64,000 bases of DNA from Fusarium oxysporum f. sp. lycopersici 4287 (taxonomy: Eukaryota > Ascomycota > Sordariomycetes > Hypocreales > Nectriaceae), in contig NC_030988.1 of NCBI RefSeq assembly GCF_000149955.1, forward strand, positions 2,418,029-2,482,028. The letters run 5' to 3'. The notes under the pieces are model-generated. The model had not been told where the DNA came from. It ran no database searches and saw only the letters and a program-made list of their open reading frames with translations. Position 1 is the stretch's first letter. Each line of letters opens with the position of its first letter. The translations under genes were made by a program, and so were the position numbers. Of the stretch, positions 1 to 12,043 are shown piece after piece.

Positions 1-775
1 ATCTGACTCACCATGCTCCAGCTAAAGTGATGGACCGGTCTCGACCGCCATCCAGACCAGGCTTGGTTCATCAAGCCAGTGACCGGCCCGGAGTCGGCCG
101 CCAAGCCTGGTTCCTCCGTGAGGTTATCTTTACTCTGATAACTAATCAATAAGTGGACAAAGTTCCGGAACCTTGGAGGTGCCCGACCGTCAAGGCATAC
201 GATTGATCTGGACTTGCTCACATCAGTCGATAGAACATACGATTCTCCACTATCTTTATATGTAGTCGGTTATTGGCCCTGGAATTCTCGTCGAGGATAA
301 GCCATACGATAGAATGGTAGCATTCATTTGTACAATGCCAGTTGCTCCTGGATGATATCGTAAAGTGTGACGACAAAACATTGTAATTCATCTGATATTC
401 CTTTTGAACGATTCATCAAAGTTCCCAGCCGACTTAAACCAGTGGCCATAACGCCCAAATGGCTGCTGAGGAAATTGATGGTACACTTGACACCCTTGTC
501 CAAGGGTATGATAAATCCCAGTTTCAAGTAAGTTTCTTACAGACCACTAGTTACAATTGGTAATATAGAGGGGTATCTGGGCATTACGCGTTTGCCTAAT
601 CTGACTTTGAATGGCCAGTGTACTGATAGTTGTTTACAGATGCCTCCTGATTGCTCATCGGGGCAGGGTGAGTTGATTTTAGCCTGACAGATAGAGCCCC
701 AATTACATGGACATAGCAACAGCCACTATCAAGAATCATATATCGGACATGGATGAGTATTTGGCTTCTGAGTAG
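1..775. other. No supported gene
   Basis: Both strands carry only short open frames without recognisable motifs. The open frame of the following bHLH remnant begins after a TAG at 773-775. I see no repeat or RNA gene. Confidence 0.5.
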
Positions 776-1353
776 TTTACCAACACATTAGGGTCATCTG
801 GACCTTCTGACTTATTAGAAGCCGATCTCTCTATAGCCTGCCAGCCAAGTTTTGAGACGAATCTTGACTATATCTGCCCCGATGCCAATACAGAACCGCT
901 GAGGAGGGAGATGAGTGGGCCGTTGACTCCTCCCGAAGAGGCGAGCAATCCCTCGAATCAACAGCCCCCCAGCAAGGATATTTCACTTCATGTTCCCGAC
1001 GTTCAACTCCAACTTCGATCAGCATTGCGCAAATCCAAGAACCGCAAGCGTCGTGGCACAGCTCCCAGCAATCCAGAACACACCCGAGAAAGCCATAACC
1101 TTGTCGAGAAACACTACCGTGCCCGACTCAAGACGCAGTTTGAGAGGCTTCTCACAGTTCTGCAGTGGCACAGGCGCGTAGCCTTGCTGACAGGGATACG
1201 ACAGCCAACATTGGCCAGGTTCTGAGCAGAGGACAAGTATTGGATATGGCAAGGAATCGCATCATCGAGTTAGAAGGGATGGCTACCATGTATTCTGATG
1301 CACACAAGGAGAGGGATTTACAGTGCGGGAATAGCATGGAAACTTTGTCGTAG
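776..1353 (+). pseudogene. bHLH transcription factor fragment, frameshifted
   Basis: Frame 2 (776-1225) encodes a Ser/Pro-rich stretch and then a basic region plus helix 1 (RESHNLVEKHYRARL, at about 1088-1132). Helix 2 (VLSRGQVLDMARNRIIELE) lies downstream in frame 1 and ends at a TAG at 1351-1353. The two frames match a single bHLH domain of SREBP-like type if one base is missing around 1160-1165; no splice pair of plausible length explains the switch. The family binds E-box-like DNA as dimers. No in-frame start or upstream exon could be joined convincingly, so this looks like a 5'-incomplete decayed gene. Domain identity is fairly sure; loss of function is inferred from the frameshift. Confidence 0.65.
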
Positions 1354-1373
1354 AAATCTTGTCCTTGTAACCG

Positions 1374-1634
1374 TATCCCTTTGAGTGCCACAGCCCTTAG
1401 GAGGGTCACTCGCCCCACTTAGCTTAGTCATAAGGTTAGTACGTGCAGGGTACCGGAAGTTCATAAGAGATTTGCCAAGTCTGTAAGGTAGCTCTTTGTA
1501 ACAATCAAAACTGCTGGGACTTTTACCATCATACAAACTAGTATGTGTGGAAAAGTACCGTTAGTTTCATTTATCTTGATTGGCTCTATACCCCTGTCGT
1601 GACCCCGCCTAAGGCTGTGGCACTCAAAGGGATA
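1374..1634. mobile_element. MITE with 36-bp terminal inverted repeats
   Basis: The ends at 1374-1409 and 1599-1634 are near-perfect inverted repeats beginning TATCCCTTTGAGTGCCACAG. TA is present at both boundaries, as expected for Tc1/mariner-type integration. The 189-bp interior has no coding potential. Related single ends occur near 4838, 13823, 26213 and 48090. Confidence 0.75.
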
Positions 1635-1843
1635 ATCTGAGAAGAAAATCATTTTTATTCGAGGCCATCAGATGATCTTGGGAGAAAATACAATGTGACT
1701 TTAAACTTCTCTAATGTTGCCAAGTATTGCGCTTCAAAAAAAAACTAAAAAAAAAAACTTTTAAATTGCGACTATAGACCTGGAAGAGGTTGAGCGTGAG
1801 AAGGCAAGGACCAGACATAGTTCATATGATTCAATGAGATGAT

Positions 1844-3951
1844 TTGTTCCCATTTCAATTAACTAGTACATTTGCCTTCGGTGTTTTATCTGGCGCTATC
1901 GATTCGTATATCGTCTCTTGTCCTTCGCAGGCTGCTCTCCGCAACTGTTTTAATAAGCAAGCCTATATTGAGGCAGTTGAGCACTCCGAACTGCGAGATC
2001 TGGCTCTGGCATGTAATCCAGCCATCGGGGACCTTCTCATCAATGGTCGAAAGCAGGCTATGGGCTATATTAACTCGAACTACTCGCTATACAGCTCACA
2101 GCTTGCCGAAAGACTTCAAACAACGCAGTCGAAGATACACATATCTTCTAATCTCTGGACATCGCCACAACGCCATGGCGTACCCTCTGTATGCGTTCAA
2201 TGGGTCTATGAGGACTTCAAGCTTCAGAAAGCACTACTAGGACTGCCAGAGTGCAAATACAGCCATTCTGGTACTACGCAGGCTGAGTTAATCACCCGTA
2301 TGCTACGGAAATTCAACATTACTGCCCAAAACCTCGGCTATTATATAGACGACAATGCTACACCTATTTAGAGAAGCTATCAAAGGTTCTGGAGGCGAAA
2401 TCAGGTGTAAATTTAACGCTTGGCCGCTAATACTGCTGTAGCCTATACTAAATTATAGTACAGGATGAGTACCCTCACAAACGCCGCAGAATCCGCTGCA
2501 TCGGCCATATTATCAATCTCGCCTTACAAGCATTCCTTCTCGCTCGCTGAAAAGAAGCTCTGAGAGCGGCTCTCGAAGCTTCTGCCGATGACCCCGACTC
2601 AACTATGCTAGAGGAGTTCTCACAGCAATTACATGAGCTGGGTCCGGAGGAGATTGCGGCACATTCGGACACCACGACGCAGCAACAACAACAGCAGGAA
2701 GAGCGGCAGGAGCAGCCCACGAGAAAACCTATAAAGGCGAGAGGCAATCGAGCCGCAATTACGCATCAGCAAGCCAGAAACAACGATGAGCGCTTCGCTG
2801 GCTGGCAAGGCATCCCAGCGCTAGCAAAGCTTCATGCTCTTGCAGTCTATATACGGAGCTCGGCTCTACACAACGATCAGTGGTACGATGCTGTAGGTAA
2901 GCAACTAGGCATCGATAATATCACGAGATGGTCCTCATGGCATAGAGTGATCACTGTTGCGTTAAATAAAAAGCCACAGATCATCCAGTTTACTGCTGAA
3001 CATGATAATGATCTCGAAGGCAATACTCTTAGCAGTAGGGATTGGGAAATGCTAGAAAGAACGCTAGAGTTCATTCAACCTTTCTATGAGGCCACGTTGG
3101 AAGCTGAAGGCGCTATGGCATCAATCTCACAGTCACTTGAGCTGCTGGACCTTCTCCTAGGACACTGCGAAAAGTGGAAGGTACATGGCTAAGTTTTACA
3201 TCTTCCTGCTCTATCTATAGCGTATACGGCATGCTAATCAGCTAACTACGCCCACTACTCACAGCCGAGCAATCGCGATGATCGTATAATTCACTCTATC
3301 GACATGTGCTGGTTCATACTCGATAAGTATTACACTATGACCGAGGATGTCCCCGTATATGTCGCCGCCCTCCTTCTCGATCCTTCTAAACGCAAGAGCT
3401 ATATAGAAGAATGCTGGCCCGAGGAATGGCACGAGGGCGCATTTGCCGCCGCCCGTAGTCTCTGGAAGGAAGAATACAATTACGATGTCGAGATACATCT
3501 CTCAGAGCAGTCCTTGGCTGTGCCTGCATTATTAAAGCGAAAGAAGGATACGATGCTCTCAAAGATGCACTTAGAGGTGCGAAATAAGACGATGGCGAGA
3601 GCACGGGGCAAGGATGATTTCGATAGCTTTATCTCAGAGGCTCCTATCGCACTTGCAGAGGATACTACGCCTCTTCAATGGTGGTGTAGTGAGGACGTTC
3701 GTACAGCGTACCCACGGCTTAGCCGTATGGCTATCGATATCCTGTCTGTACCAGCAGAATCAGCAGAGCCAGAGCGGACCTTTTCAGTGGCTAGGCGCAC
3801 AGCTAGATGGGATAGGCTACGATTGCTGATTGAGAGCATTGAGAAGATTGAGTGTATCGGCAACTGGCTGCGAGAGGGGCATATTAGACCCTCAGCTGAG
3901 GGCGGGATAGGCCTCCCATGTGATCCAGAGGCTATAGAGGGTGATATCTAA
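1844..3951 (+). pseudogene. hAT transposase pseudogene (copy 1)
   Basis: Three open pieces (1844-2371, about 2465-3192, 3304-3951) align in order with the intact hAT transposase at 36798-39155. Shared blocks include SKIHISSNLWTSP, the CIGHIINLALQAFLLA region and the C-terminal dimerisation block (LQWWCSEDVRTAYPRLSRMA). The second intron position is shared with the intact copy (donor after EKWK at 3181, acceptor near 3264). Defects are a TAG at 2369-2371, a TGA at 2548-2550 and a missing N-terminal BED finger. hAT transposases cut and paste elements with 8-bp duplications; this copy cannot encode one. A run of CAACAACAG codons near 2680 gives a polyglutamine stretch absent from the intact copy. 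Confidence 0.8.
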
Positions 3952-5353
3952 TAGCGAACAGGTCAAACGGCAGCGTTTGAGAAGGTTTCGGGCTATATAG
4001 CTACATCAATCGATTCCTCTCACTTCACTGCAGTAATTAGCCTGGCATCACTTGAGCCCTTACATGAAAATGCATGAATATGTTATATGAATATGTGTTT
4101 TGCTAGAAAAGTTGAATATAATATGAATATAAGAAAATCAGTGTGAATATTCATATAGCCATGTATGGTATAACCTCGCAGTCGAAGGGGAGGATAGTGC
4201 AGGTTGCACACTGAAAGGGCTCAGGTACGTCAAGCAATGTAAGAAATCTTTCTTGCAATTGCTGATGATTGAGAATGGGAAATGGGATTGGGATTAAGAA
4301 ATAAAGCAGCTACCAAAAGAGGGCGTCGGGATGATCTAATCTTTGCTTCATAGGGCCATCATATATAACATGAGTTCGAAAGATGGAATCCATTGGCCCT
4401 TTTATTACGGGGGAGGGGGAGAAAGAAATAAAGAAAGAATGTAGTTTCTTTGACAGCGAAAGTATGTCACGCGTTTATCATAGCGACTGGGTAAGATATT
4501 TTTATTACATCAACTCGATATCAATATTGACAGGATCCCAGGTCTAGTGCTCTCTGCGTGGTTTTTCTCACTCCGAACCTGACCTATCAGCCGGCTAGGG
4601 TCTCCACCGACTGTGATTGGCGCTCGAACAAATCAAGAAAACAAAGGTTGTATTTAATGAGAAAAAATGAATTTGTCCAGTTTCTGATGCGCGGGGCGAC
4701 TGACATATCTCCCTTACCATAACTTATGCCTTTCATGTTACAAGAACTTGATTTTGTGATTTCCCCAACTTTCTTTACCCTTACCACACTAATCGTGATC
4801 ATATGAAGCAACTTTAGAAAGCAGATTAACCATCCTGTATCTTTGAGTGCCAAGGCGTTCTTTTGGATTCTATCCAACGCATTGGCTCACGTCAGTACGC
4901 TGCCCCAGTCAACCTGATGAGTCTTAAGTCTTGTTATAGACAATGATTATGCCTCTCTGGGCGCATCTTTTTAGTACCACTGGCTGGCTACATGGTAAAA
5001 CTCTGATTAGTTGGTGTTCATCTGGAAGAAAAAGGTGGGGTTTCTCGCACATGCCAGCCATTGAACTAAGTTGTTGTGGGCACGAGGCACTTAGGTCGGG
5101 AGATTCGAGACCAGTCTTTTTTGGGGGGGACTCACTCAATGATGATGTGGCGAGATGGCGGGGCAATGGTACAGACCATATCCGTCAGGTCATAGGGCGG
5201 ATCCAGCCGAGAGCACACCACCACGCTTTTAACCCGAACTAAGAATGCAAGGTCAGGTTAAACAGTACCCACCAAGTTATAAACCCTGTTGGCTGCCTTT
5301 GTGCCCTTGCTTGAAGGGCACAGACCCTTTGATTCGCCGTACGCGTAGAAACC
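3952..5353. other. Gene-free stretch: hAT tail and a MITE end
   Basis: At 4065-4165 there are several ATGAATAT/GAATATAA motifs, resembling subterminal repeats of the adjacent hAT. A solo end of the 1374 MITE family (TATCTTTGAGTGCCAAGG) lies at about 4838-4855 without a partner. Nothing else is recognisable. Confidence 0.45.
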
Positions 5354-6062
5354 ATGCCTGCAATAAACAATACTATTCCCGCTTCTTCGAACACTGATAA
5401 CCAGGATTCAAGCCATACACTACCAGGATGGGTCCTGATCATGACAATGCCACTTTTAGTTGCGGTGGTTTTGTTTCTCATATGTATTCCCAGGTAACTT
5501 ATGTCGTTCTTAGTTATTGGAAACTGATACCTGTTCAGTCGGCTAATGGCAATACAGATTATACGAGTTGATGAGATATGGCAGGACTGCAGGCACAGAA
5601 CGGTCTAGCAGCTCCCCGGGACCTGCATCGACAGAAGCCACTGGCACTGAAGCCAGAGATTTGCCTCATCTAGATGTTATTGCTCCCTCAAAAACAAGCA
5701 AAGAGATGAGGCGGGAGCTTGCAGACGGAGCGCACGTCTCTTGGGCGATGCTGAGTTCGGACATGACATGGTACGTCCTCTTGACTCCTCAGTAATTGTA
5801 AGCAACACTTGGCTGATCACTCACCTCCCTATTCAGTTCCATCTGCCTAGAGGATATTCAGGACACTGATATGATTCGTCACCTGGCGTGTGAGCATACG
5901 TTCCACTCAGATTGTATTGCTACGTGGTACCTTGCGAAACATGATACATGCCCCATATGCGCATTTCATTTTGCATCGCCCGAGCCTGTGCTGCAGAGGC
6001 CAAGCCAAGCGCATGTATCAAGTCATCGGGCAGATGATAGTTCTATACTAGAGCATGTGTAG
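5354..6062 (+). CDS. RING-H2 finger membrane protein (putative E3 ligase)
   Basis: Exons 5354-5493, 5558-5770 and 5837-6062 join in phase (579 nt, 192 residues). Residues about 27-46 form one hydrophobic transmembrane segment after a Thr/Ser-rich N-terminus. The C-terminal third is a RING-H2 finger: CSIC, CEH, FHSDC and CPIC provide the C3H2C3 ligands. The first Cys of CSIC is created by splicing (TG|T). Introns are 64 and 66 nt with GTAACT/GTACGT donors. Small TM-RING proteins are usually membrane-bound ubiquitin ligases that recruit an E2; the substrate is unknown. No lesion is visible, which is unusual among the relics around it. The start is the only ATG giving the membrane segment and an in-phase first exon. 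Confidence 0.8.
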
Positions 6063-6358
6063 ACCTATATTATACACATTCATTGTCCATTTTGCGACTC
6101 CAGCATCCATGCATAGAAAGCCCGGCTATCCTAGTTTTTTCCACGCCTTGGCTGGTGAACCCCAAAAGAGATCACTTTTAGGATCAGAAGCGGCAAAGTT
6201 GCAGACGTAGTACGTTAAACAAAAGTCTGTGGCCACAAATGCAACTTCTTGTTCATATCTAGCCTATCCTAGCTGCGCGGCAGAATCGCTACCCATAATG
6301 GGTGAAATCGAGTTTAGTAGACCCGATTTGCAAACACACACAAAATGAAAATGCGCTA

Positions 6359-8054
6359 ACGTACATGATAAGCGAGTGCACCAGACAAGCGAGTGGACCA
6401 AATATCTGAACCTTCTAAATAAATATTACAATAGAAATACAACAGACAATCTATTTAATTAAATTTAATTACCATACTCATTACCAGAGGCCTCAATACC
6501 CTCCTGACAGGTCCTTGCATTATGCCCGGTCTTGCCGCAAGTTCCACAGCGCCGAACCCTCGGTCGCGCCGAACTTCCTTGACCACCACTTCTCGATGAT
6601 TCGGCCAGTACTTGCATATCTACATCCATCTGATCAATTAGATCCTGACATTCCCGTATAGTCATACTCCCGCTATTCTGCAGGAGCTCGTAATAAGGTA
6701 TTCTCATGCATTATTGCTGTTGTTCCCTTTGCAAGAGACTTTAAAGTTCCTAGAATTGACTCTGGGGAGCAGCTTTTATGTCTTCTAATTCGTTTCTGAA
6801 GGTATTCAGACTGAGATCTAGCCTCAAGCACAGTCTGTGGGGTCTTAGATGCCCAAGGGGTTGAGGGGTTAGTAACCTCCTTGGCAGGCGTTGGAGTCCG
6901 TAGCTGCACATCAAGCTTTGAGACCACCTATTCCGGGTCAAAAGGAACTAGTCCAGCTCCTCTAAAACCTCCCTTGATATTTTCCTTAGTTATAGCAGCT
7001 TGAAAAGCGTCGTAAAAAGCCGGAAAGAATCGGACTTGGAAATATAGGTGATAGACCTTCTGATTAGATGGTCTATTTCTCGACCATATGCCTTTTTTAG
7101 CGGTACAAAGCACCCGACATCAAGGGGCTGAAGGAGGTGGGAAGAATGAGGTGGCATACAGAGTGTGATTATATTGTTCTCCTCACAATATATCTCAAAG
7201 TCGGCCGAATGGTGGCTTTCGTGGCCATCAAGGATTAGAAGACGATAGCCACCAACTGATCGGTTAGTTGTACATCGATCAAAGTGCTTTAGCCACTCAA
7301 GACCCGTCTTATTATCCGTCCAGCCATTTTGGGTCGTAGCAATGGCCCAAGTGGCCGGGAGGTTGCTTTCTTGGTACCAATTGGCAAGGTGATATTGGCC
7401 TGCAACCACGATAAATGGATCGATTGCCCGGCCTTCTGCATTAATCGCTTGGATCGCTGTAACCCATTCCCGATTTCCAGGCTATATTTATTTTGGTCTT
7501 CCTCGTCTCTCTGAGCCAGTGACAACTATACCGCTTGAAATCACGCCCATCATAAAGCCAGTCTCATCAAAGTTCCAGATATCATCTAATTGGATGCCAT
7601 ACTTTGCAATTACGTTCTGTACAAGCCTGAACCAATTGCGAATAACAGTTAGGTCTTCACATTTGGCCCTCTGGTAGTCATATCTCGGATGAAAACATGT
7701 CTTGAGCTCTTTATGTCGCTTGACAAAGTTAGAGGCCCAGCGCTTGCAGACAGGTGATGCGTCACGATCAGCAAGCAATCGGTTGGCCATTTCTTCAATA
7801 CCACGCAGTCGCGGGGGAAACCCTCGCGAATCTAGGTCGAGGATAAATCGAATAATAGCTTGTTCCTCTAGATCAGATAGTCTCCGTGACTTAGGTGTAG
7901 TATCATATCGAGAAGAAATGCCATGGGTTCGGCGCCAGAGTGAACCATAGGAGACCTGGTATATCTCAGCTGCGCGATGGAGACCTAATTCTGGGTTGTT
8001 TTGATAGGCCTGAAGCGCAAGAATAATATTTGCCTCTTTATTTGATTGAGACAT
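6359..8054 (-). mobile_element. Decayed Fot1/pogo element (one terminal repeat left)
   Basis: A terminal repeat begins at 6359 (ACGTACATGATAAGCGAGTG) after a TA at 6357-6358. It repeats an AAGCGAGTG motif, in the same layout as the intact element at 39911-41753. The opposite terminal repeat is not recognisable beyond 8054, so the transposase 5' side is eroded or deleted. Confidence 0.7.
6465..8054 (-). pseudogene. Fot1/pogo transposase pseudogene
   Basis: Reading from 8054 downward, the N-terminal 188 residues (MSQSNKEANIILALQA onward, through WNFDETGFMMG) are open to 7488. Further pieces in shifted frames encode LLILDGHESHHS, the PLDVGCF block and the C-terminal zinc knuckle CGTCGKTGHNARTC near 6520. 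All align collinearly with the intact 551-residue transposase at 40017-41672. At least three frame changes and a deletion before the zinc knuckle make it non-functional. Its terminal repeat resembles the 42902 remnant more than the intact copy, suggesting a sister family. Confidence 0.8.
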
Positions 8055-8479
8055 GATTGATGGTTGAGGATCAATTGATTAAATAGAAATGTTATAAGTA
8101 AGGCATGATTTATTAACAATCTACTTTGCTAAACAAAGAGTCGAAATTAGCTAGAACTAGCCTAAATTTCATCCAGTAGAGGCTTGTACAATTGACTTAG
8201 GGAAACTGGTTTTTACAAATGCAGGATTGCCTGACCTTCATGTTCATAGATGCGGATATCAATCCAGTTATGGTCCGAAAATCGAAAGATATCTCTCTGA
8301 ATACCGATTTTTCAAAACGCCACAACTATCGCGTTACTCCTTCTCTATGTATCAAACGTCCAAGAACTTATAACTACGCTTTGGTTTATTTACCGAGCCT
8401 AGTTTAGCTAGATTTGGGCTTGAAACAGCACAGTATATTCTAACACCTACCTAGCGTGTCCCACACTTTATCCATACAA

Positions 8480-9200
8480 CTATTTCGACGAACTACGTCG
8501 CACTTCATCTAGTACTTGCTGGAACACTATCATACTCAGTACTTTGAGAAGAATGATCAAGAATCGAGAAATAGAGTTCCAGAACGTCACTCTCCAGCAG
8601 ATCAAGAAGCTAAGAAACCTTGGGTGCTTCTGGGTCCCCTCCGTATTATTTCCAGGCGTCGATCAAGCGATCTGCGTGTTCTATCATGATATCGTAAAAG
8701 CCTAGTTGCCTCCTTCTAAGCTTGAATGATCACCTATATGCCTTGTCCTCGAAAGACATACACCGGACAATGCAGGCAAGTAGTTGTTTAACCGCAAGCG
8801 TTTACCGTCTTTGACTCTGTGGCTTATATGGGAAACGAAATGGCCTGGTCCTATCCTTGTCAAGGTCTTTGCGGTTAACTTAAAATAGAGCATTCCAAGA
8901 AATAGTATCGGCCGTGATGATGGCTTTAGTGTAGTTGGCCATCCGATCGAAGGCGATCTGTATGAACCAAACTTGAGCACCGTCCGAGTTGTCCGGATGG
9001 GTTGGATCCACTTCGTATTTCAGAGCGATCATGTCCCTCAAGAGGTCCTTTTTCCCGTCAATGTCTTTTAAGTGAAGGGCAGAACCCAGTCGACAAAACC
9101 ACGGGTCTAGCGCAGTAAAGTCATTCCCAGTGTCAATACGCCCTGCTTCTACACTCCGAATGTCTGTCATGGAGTTGGTATGCGGAGAGCACTGAAGGTG
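8480..9200 (-). pseudogene. OrsD-family middle-domain fragment
   Basis: Frame 9170-8880 encodes a block (DPWFCRLGSALHLKDIDGKK, KYEVDP, IAFDRMANYTKAI, WNALF) that matches 22700-23590 nearly line for line. Past the stop after WNALF, homology continues in fragments (VNRKDLDK, VKQLLACIVRCMSFEDKA, LLDLLESDVLELYFS) to about 8490, with several stops. This is the conserved region downstream of the OrsD zinc fingers in large fungal proteins. It has no start and no finger part. Confidence 0.65.
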
Positions 9201-9274
9201 GCACTATTGTGAGATGTATCTCCGGTTATTAGCCCCTGAGGCGGGATGCCAACGAAGTGGAGGTATTTCGGCTT

Positions 9275-9670
9275 TTAATACAATCTCCTCCGCAGCTTCG
9301 CCTGGTCCAATGACATGTTGTAAACTCTTAATTCCTTCTCTAATTTGGTCGATGACTTGGTTTCTTGAGCTGATAATGTTGAGGAGGATGATTTGGTCCG
9401 CATATAAGGCCAGCTTGAATATTTCGTCGATGATGATGCCTTCTCACATTCTGATAGCCGATAGGAATTAGAGCAGTAGGTTTCTCCCTTTGTCTGGGTG
9501 CCGCAACCGAGGCATGGATCATACAACCATTCTTGGCCTGACGGCATATTGGCGAGTACCGGAAGATTTGGTGTTGTTGGGGAGCCAGGGAGTGACGGCA
9601 GGGCTGGCACATTTTTGTAATTAATGCGAGCGCGAAGCGTGGTGGAGCAGAAGGTCCTCTGTCTAGCCAC
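9275..9670 (-). pseudogene. Possible Ecl1-like zinc-binding protein remnant
   Basis: The open frame contains PCLGCGTQ and YCSNSYRLSECEKASSS followed by a Ser-rich tail. In Ecl1-family proteins of filamentous fungi a CxxC pair is followed by YCSxxCR and an acidic/EKAS stretch; here the last Cys position reads Tyr. No ATG starts the frame. An upstream acceptor near 9690 would be needed and no good first exon was found. It may be a relic or the last exon of a small gene; identity rests on a short motif. Confidence 0.35.
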
Positions 9671-9679
9671 TGATGCAAG

Positions 9680-10948
9680 AGTTAATCTGCAACAATCGCC
9701 TCTTCGGTCAACTCCTCACCCTCTCTCCAACTTATAGAATATTCTACAAACATACCTGCTCTTATTGTATCTTCCCTATCTACGTCCCAATGTTCATCTT
9801 CATAGCCTCACCAATTTGTTCCACTGAATGACCAGCTTCGAGATACAGAATCTCTTCTAAGCGCAGTAGTTGAGCCATTAATAACAGCAGAGCGCCACGC
9901 AGATCATTCCGTGCGAATACAAACCGCCAGGTTGACGCAATAATGCCCTTTGCTATCGCTTAACCGTGGCCAAATGCCGGCAAGTGGCTGGCCAGGCACC
10001 TAACAGACAAATAGGTAAGATCTGTTGACACAGTAGAGTGACCTGCGCTGGAACCAAGCTAGCGAGGTATATTCTGATATTATGCCTTATTCTGTCATTA
10101 TGTCGAAACACTCTTAGGCGCGGATAAGTCCAGCATGAGGTTACTGGTCACAGGTGAGGGGGAGGGTTACCTCAACATCCTGTATGATTTAGGACCGAGT
10201 TTAAACAAGATCTAATCCATAGAATTAAAATTGTTTCGGCCCTGGGGGGTTCTACACCCAAAGTACAGTGTGGTAATTATGCTACTTACAGTCCGGACAA
10301 TTTGGTCATGATGCTCAGAGCCCCACAGCTTCTTACACCGAATGGTCCAGCCAGCTTTAACCCTTCGGTGACGCGCCAAGTTTTCCAAGTGTTTGACGTC
10401 CTATCTTGCATAGATGAGCCTCTTCGGCTGATTCTCGCTTGCATGCTCTCAAGTGATTCATGCGGAGGGGCCTGAAGGTCCCCACAATACAAAATATCTG
10501 TCGGCAGTGACTGCCTTGAGTACCTTGCACAGCGTCGACAGCGGTAAGATCAGTCTCCATGTCTTGATCGTGTGACCACTCTTTCAGGTATTTTTTTAAA
10601 AGACTTCCCTCTGCACTATTCCACTAATCGGGCACTCTGTGTACTGGTGGGGTCCGAAGAAAGGTGGACTCGATCTTTGGCCACTGGCCAGAGCTGTTTC
10701 CGGACCATCGTCGGTAATCTATTCTCTCCAGGATCTTTATACGGTTTGGCTACCATAAAGTTCTGTTCTATATTCATGTTTGCAACTCCCTGACGTGCGG
10801 TTGCTGGAAAGCATCGTCCCAACTCCATATTTATAGAGGTACGAGACGTTATAGACCAACTCCATCTTAGCCACAAATCGTAAATAACTCTCCACGTGGT
10901 TTCTTGTCCCTTATTCCTAAAATTGAGAGACAGAGGTAGCCAATAGCG
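9680..10948. other. No supported gene
   Basis: Open frames here are short, overlap on both strands and lack family motifs. I see nothing that I can name. Confidence 0.4.
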
Positions 10949-12043
10949 TCAAAACTGCCAGTATGAGCCCCAAGCAACCTCATCCGCTTGGTGTTCTCGC
11001 GGTCCCTCGTAGACAGATAACTCTGGTCCATATTCAGTGAAGGATAACGGTGGAACTGGCTGGGTAAAGGCCATCGAATCAGGCAGCATAGTAGCCATTT
11101 GAAATGGTCCCAAGTCCATCATATCGAACACGATGTCTGTAACATCCGAGGCGATAGATCCCTGCTGAGAAGAGATTCTCGGGGTTGACAGGAAACGACC
11201 TCCATTTAGACTCTGCGTATTCAACTCTTGGGCGGTGCTAGCATCACTTGGGCTTCCATCACAAGGCCTTAGCGCATTGCTATAGGTACCAAAGGCAGTA
11301 GAGCAAACGATTAGCCTATCCACACACTTCTGCGCCTCATTCGCGATATAGTTCTGGATGAGGACGCATTTGCATCCTGTATGCCGCAGTAATTGGGTCT
11401 TTAGGTGATAAATTTCGTGAGTCAAAGAGTCGACACACGCCGTGAGATGGCGGTTCTGGTCCTCCATTGCTTTTTCGTGGCAGGCGAGCGCTGAGGCTTC
11501 ACCACGCTTGCGGAGACGACACTTATTCGCCGCAATGCGGTTACGTTCGAGCACTCGGCGCCGGCGGGGATCCTTGGGAAGATCATCATCACCAAGCTCC
11601 ACTTGTTGACCCGCTACCTGCTGTTCTTTTGACTGCTTATTTGGTTTTCGGCCCCTTTTCCTTGGCTCGGGTGACTGTGCAGCCTGCCCATAAGCACTGG
11701 ACTCGGAAAGCGCCTCATTTGCAGCTGCTTGTGATTGTCTTCGAGTGTGGGCCCGCCGGTTCAACTTCTTATCATCTATAGCAGATTGTCGGATATTCTT
11801 CAGTGCCCCGTTCCCTTCAAGATTCCCAAATTTCATAGGCTGCGGCGGTAATGGAATGTAGGAGGGCCCGAGACCCGCTCTCATCGTGACCGTGCAGGTA
11901 TCAATTGCTTGTTCAAATGGTAGCTGCCACCTATTTGACTCGGCATCGGCCGACATGGCTTGATGTTTCGAGGTATTGGTGAAGCTACGGTTATCCAACT
12001 GGATGGTAGGATTGTTGGTAAGATGTAGTGGCGAAAACATCAT
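10949..12043 (-). CDS. bZIP transcription factor, ATF/CREB type
   Basis: A single-exon ATG frame of 364 residues. The basic region (RRRVLERNRIAANKCRLRKR, residues about 161-180) has the N-x3-A-x2-C-R signature of ATF/CREB bZIPs, followed by a leucine zipper and an HTGCKC segment as in Atf1/AtfA relatives. A KRGRKPNK AT-hook-like patch precedes it. Family members bind CRE-like sites as dimers and act in stress, development and secondary metabolism. It is shorter than AtfA and lacks clear Atf1 N-terminal domains, so orthology is not claimed. Two ATGs are adjacent at the start; the first is used. No defect is visible. Confidence 0.85.
   Translation of the reverse strand: MMFSPLHLTNNPTIQLDNRSFTNTSKHQAMSADAESNRWQLPFEQAIDTCTVTMRAGLGPSYIPLPPQPMKFGNLEGNGALKNIRQSAIDDKKLNRRAHTRRQSQAAANEALSESSAYGQAAQSPEPRKRGRKPNKQSKEQQVAGQQVELGDDDLPKDPRRRRVLERNRIAANKCRLRKRGEASALACHEKAMEDQNRHLTACVDSLTHEIYHLKTQLLRHTGCKCVLIQNYIANEAQKCVDRLIVCSTAFGTYSNALRPCDGSPSDASTAQELNTQSLNGGRFLSTPRISSQQGSIASDVTDIVFDMMDLGPFQMATMLPDSMAFTQPVPPLSFTEYGPELSVYEGPREHQADEVAWGSYWQF

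Noticed and set aside
757..791. Intron joining an ATG at 707 to the bHLH frame
   Set aside because: It would be 35 nt and the codon phases do not match.
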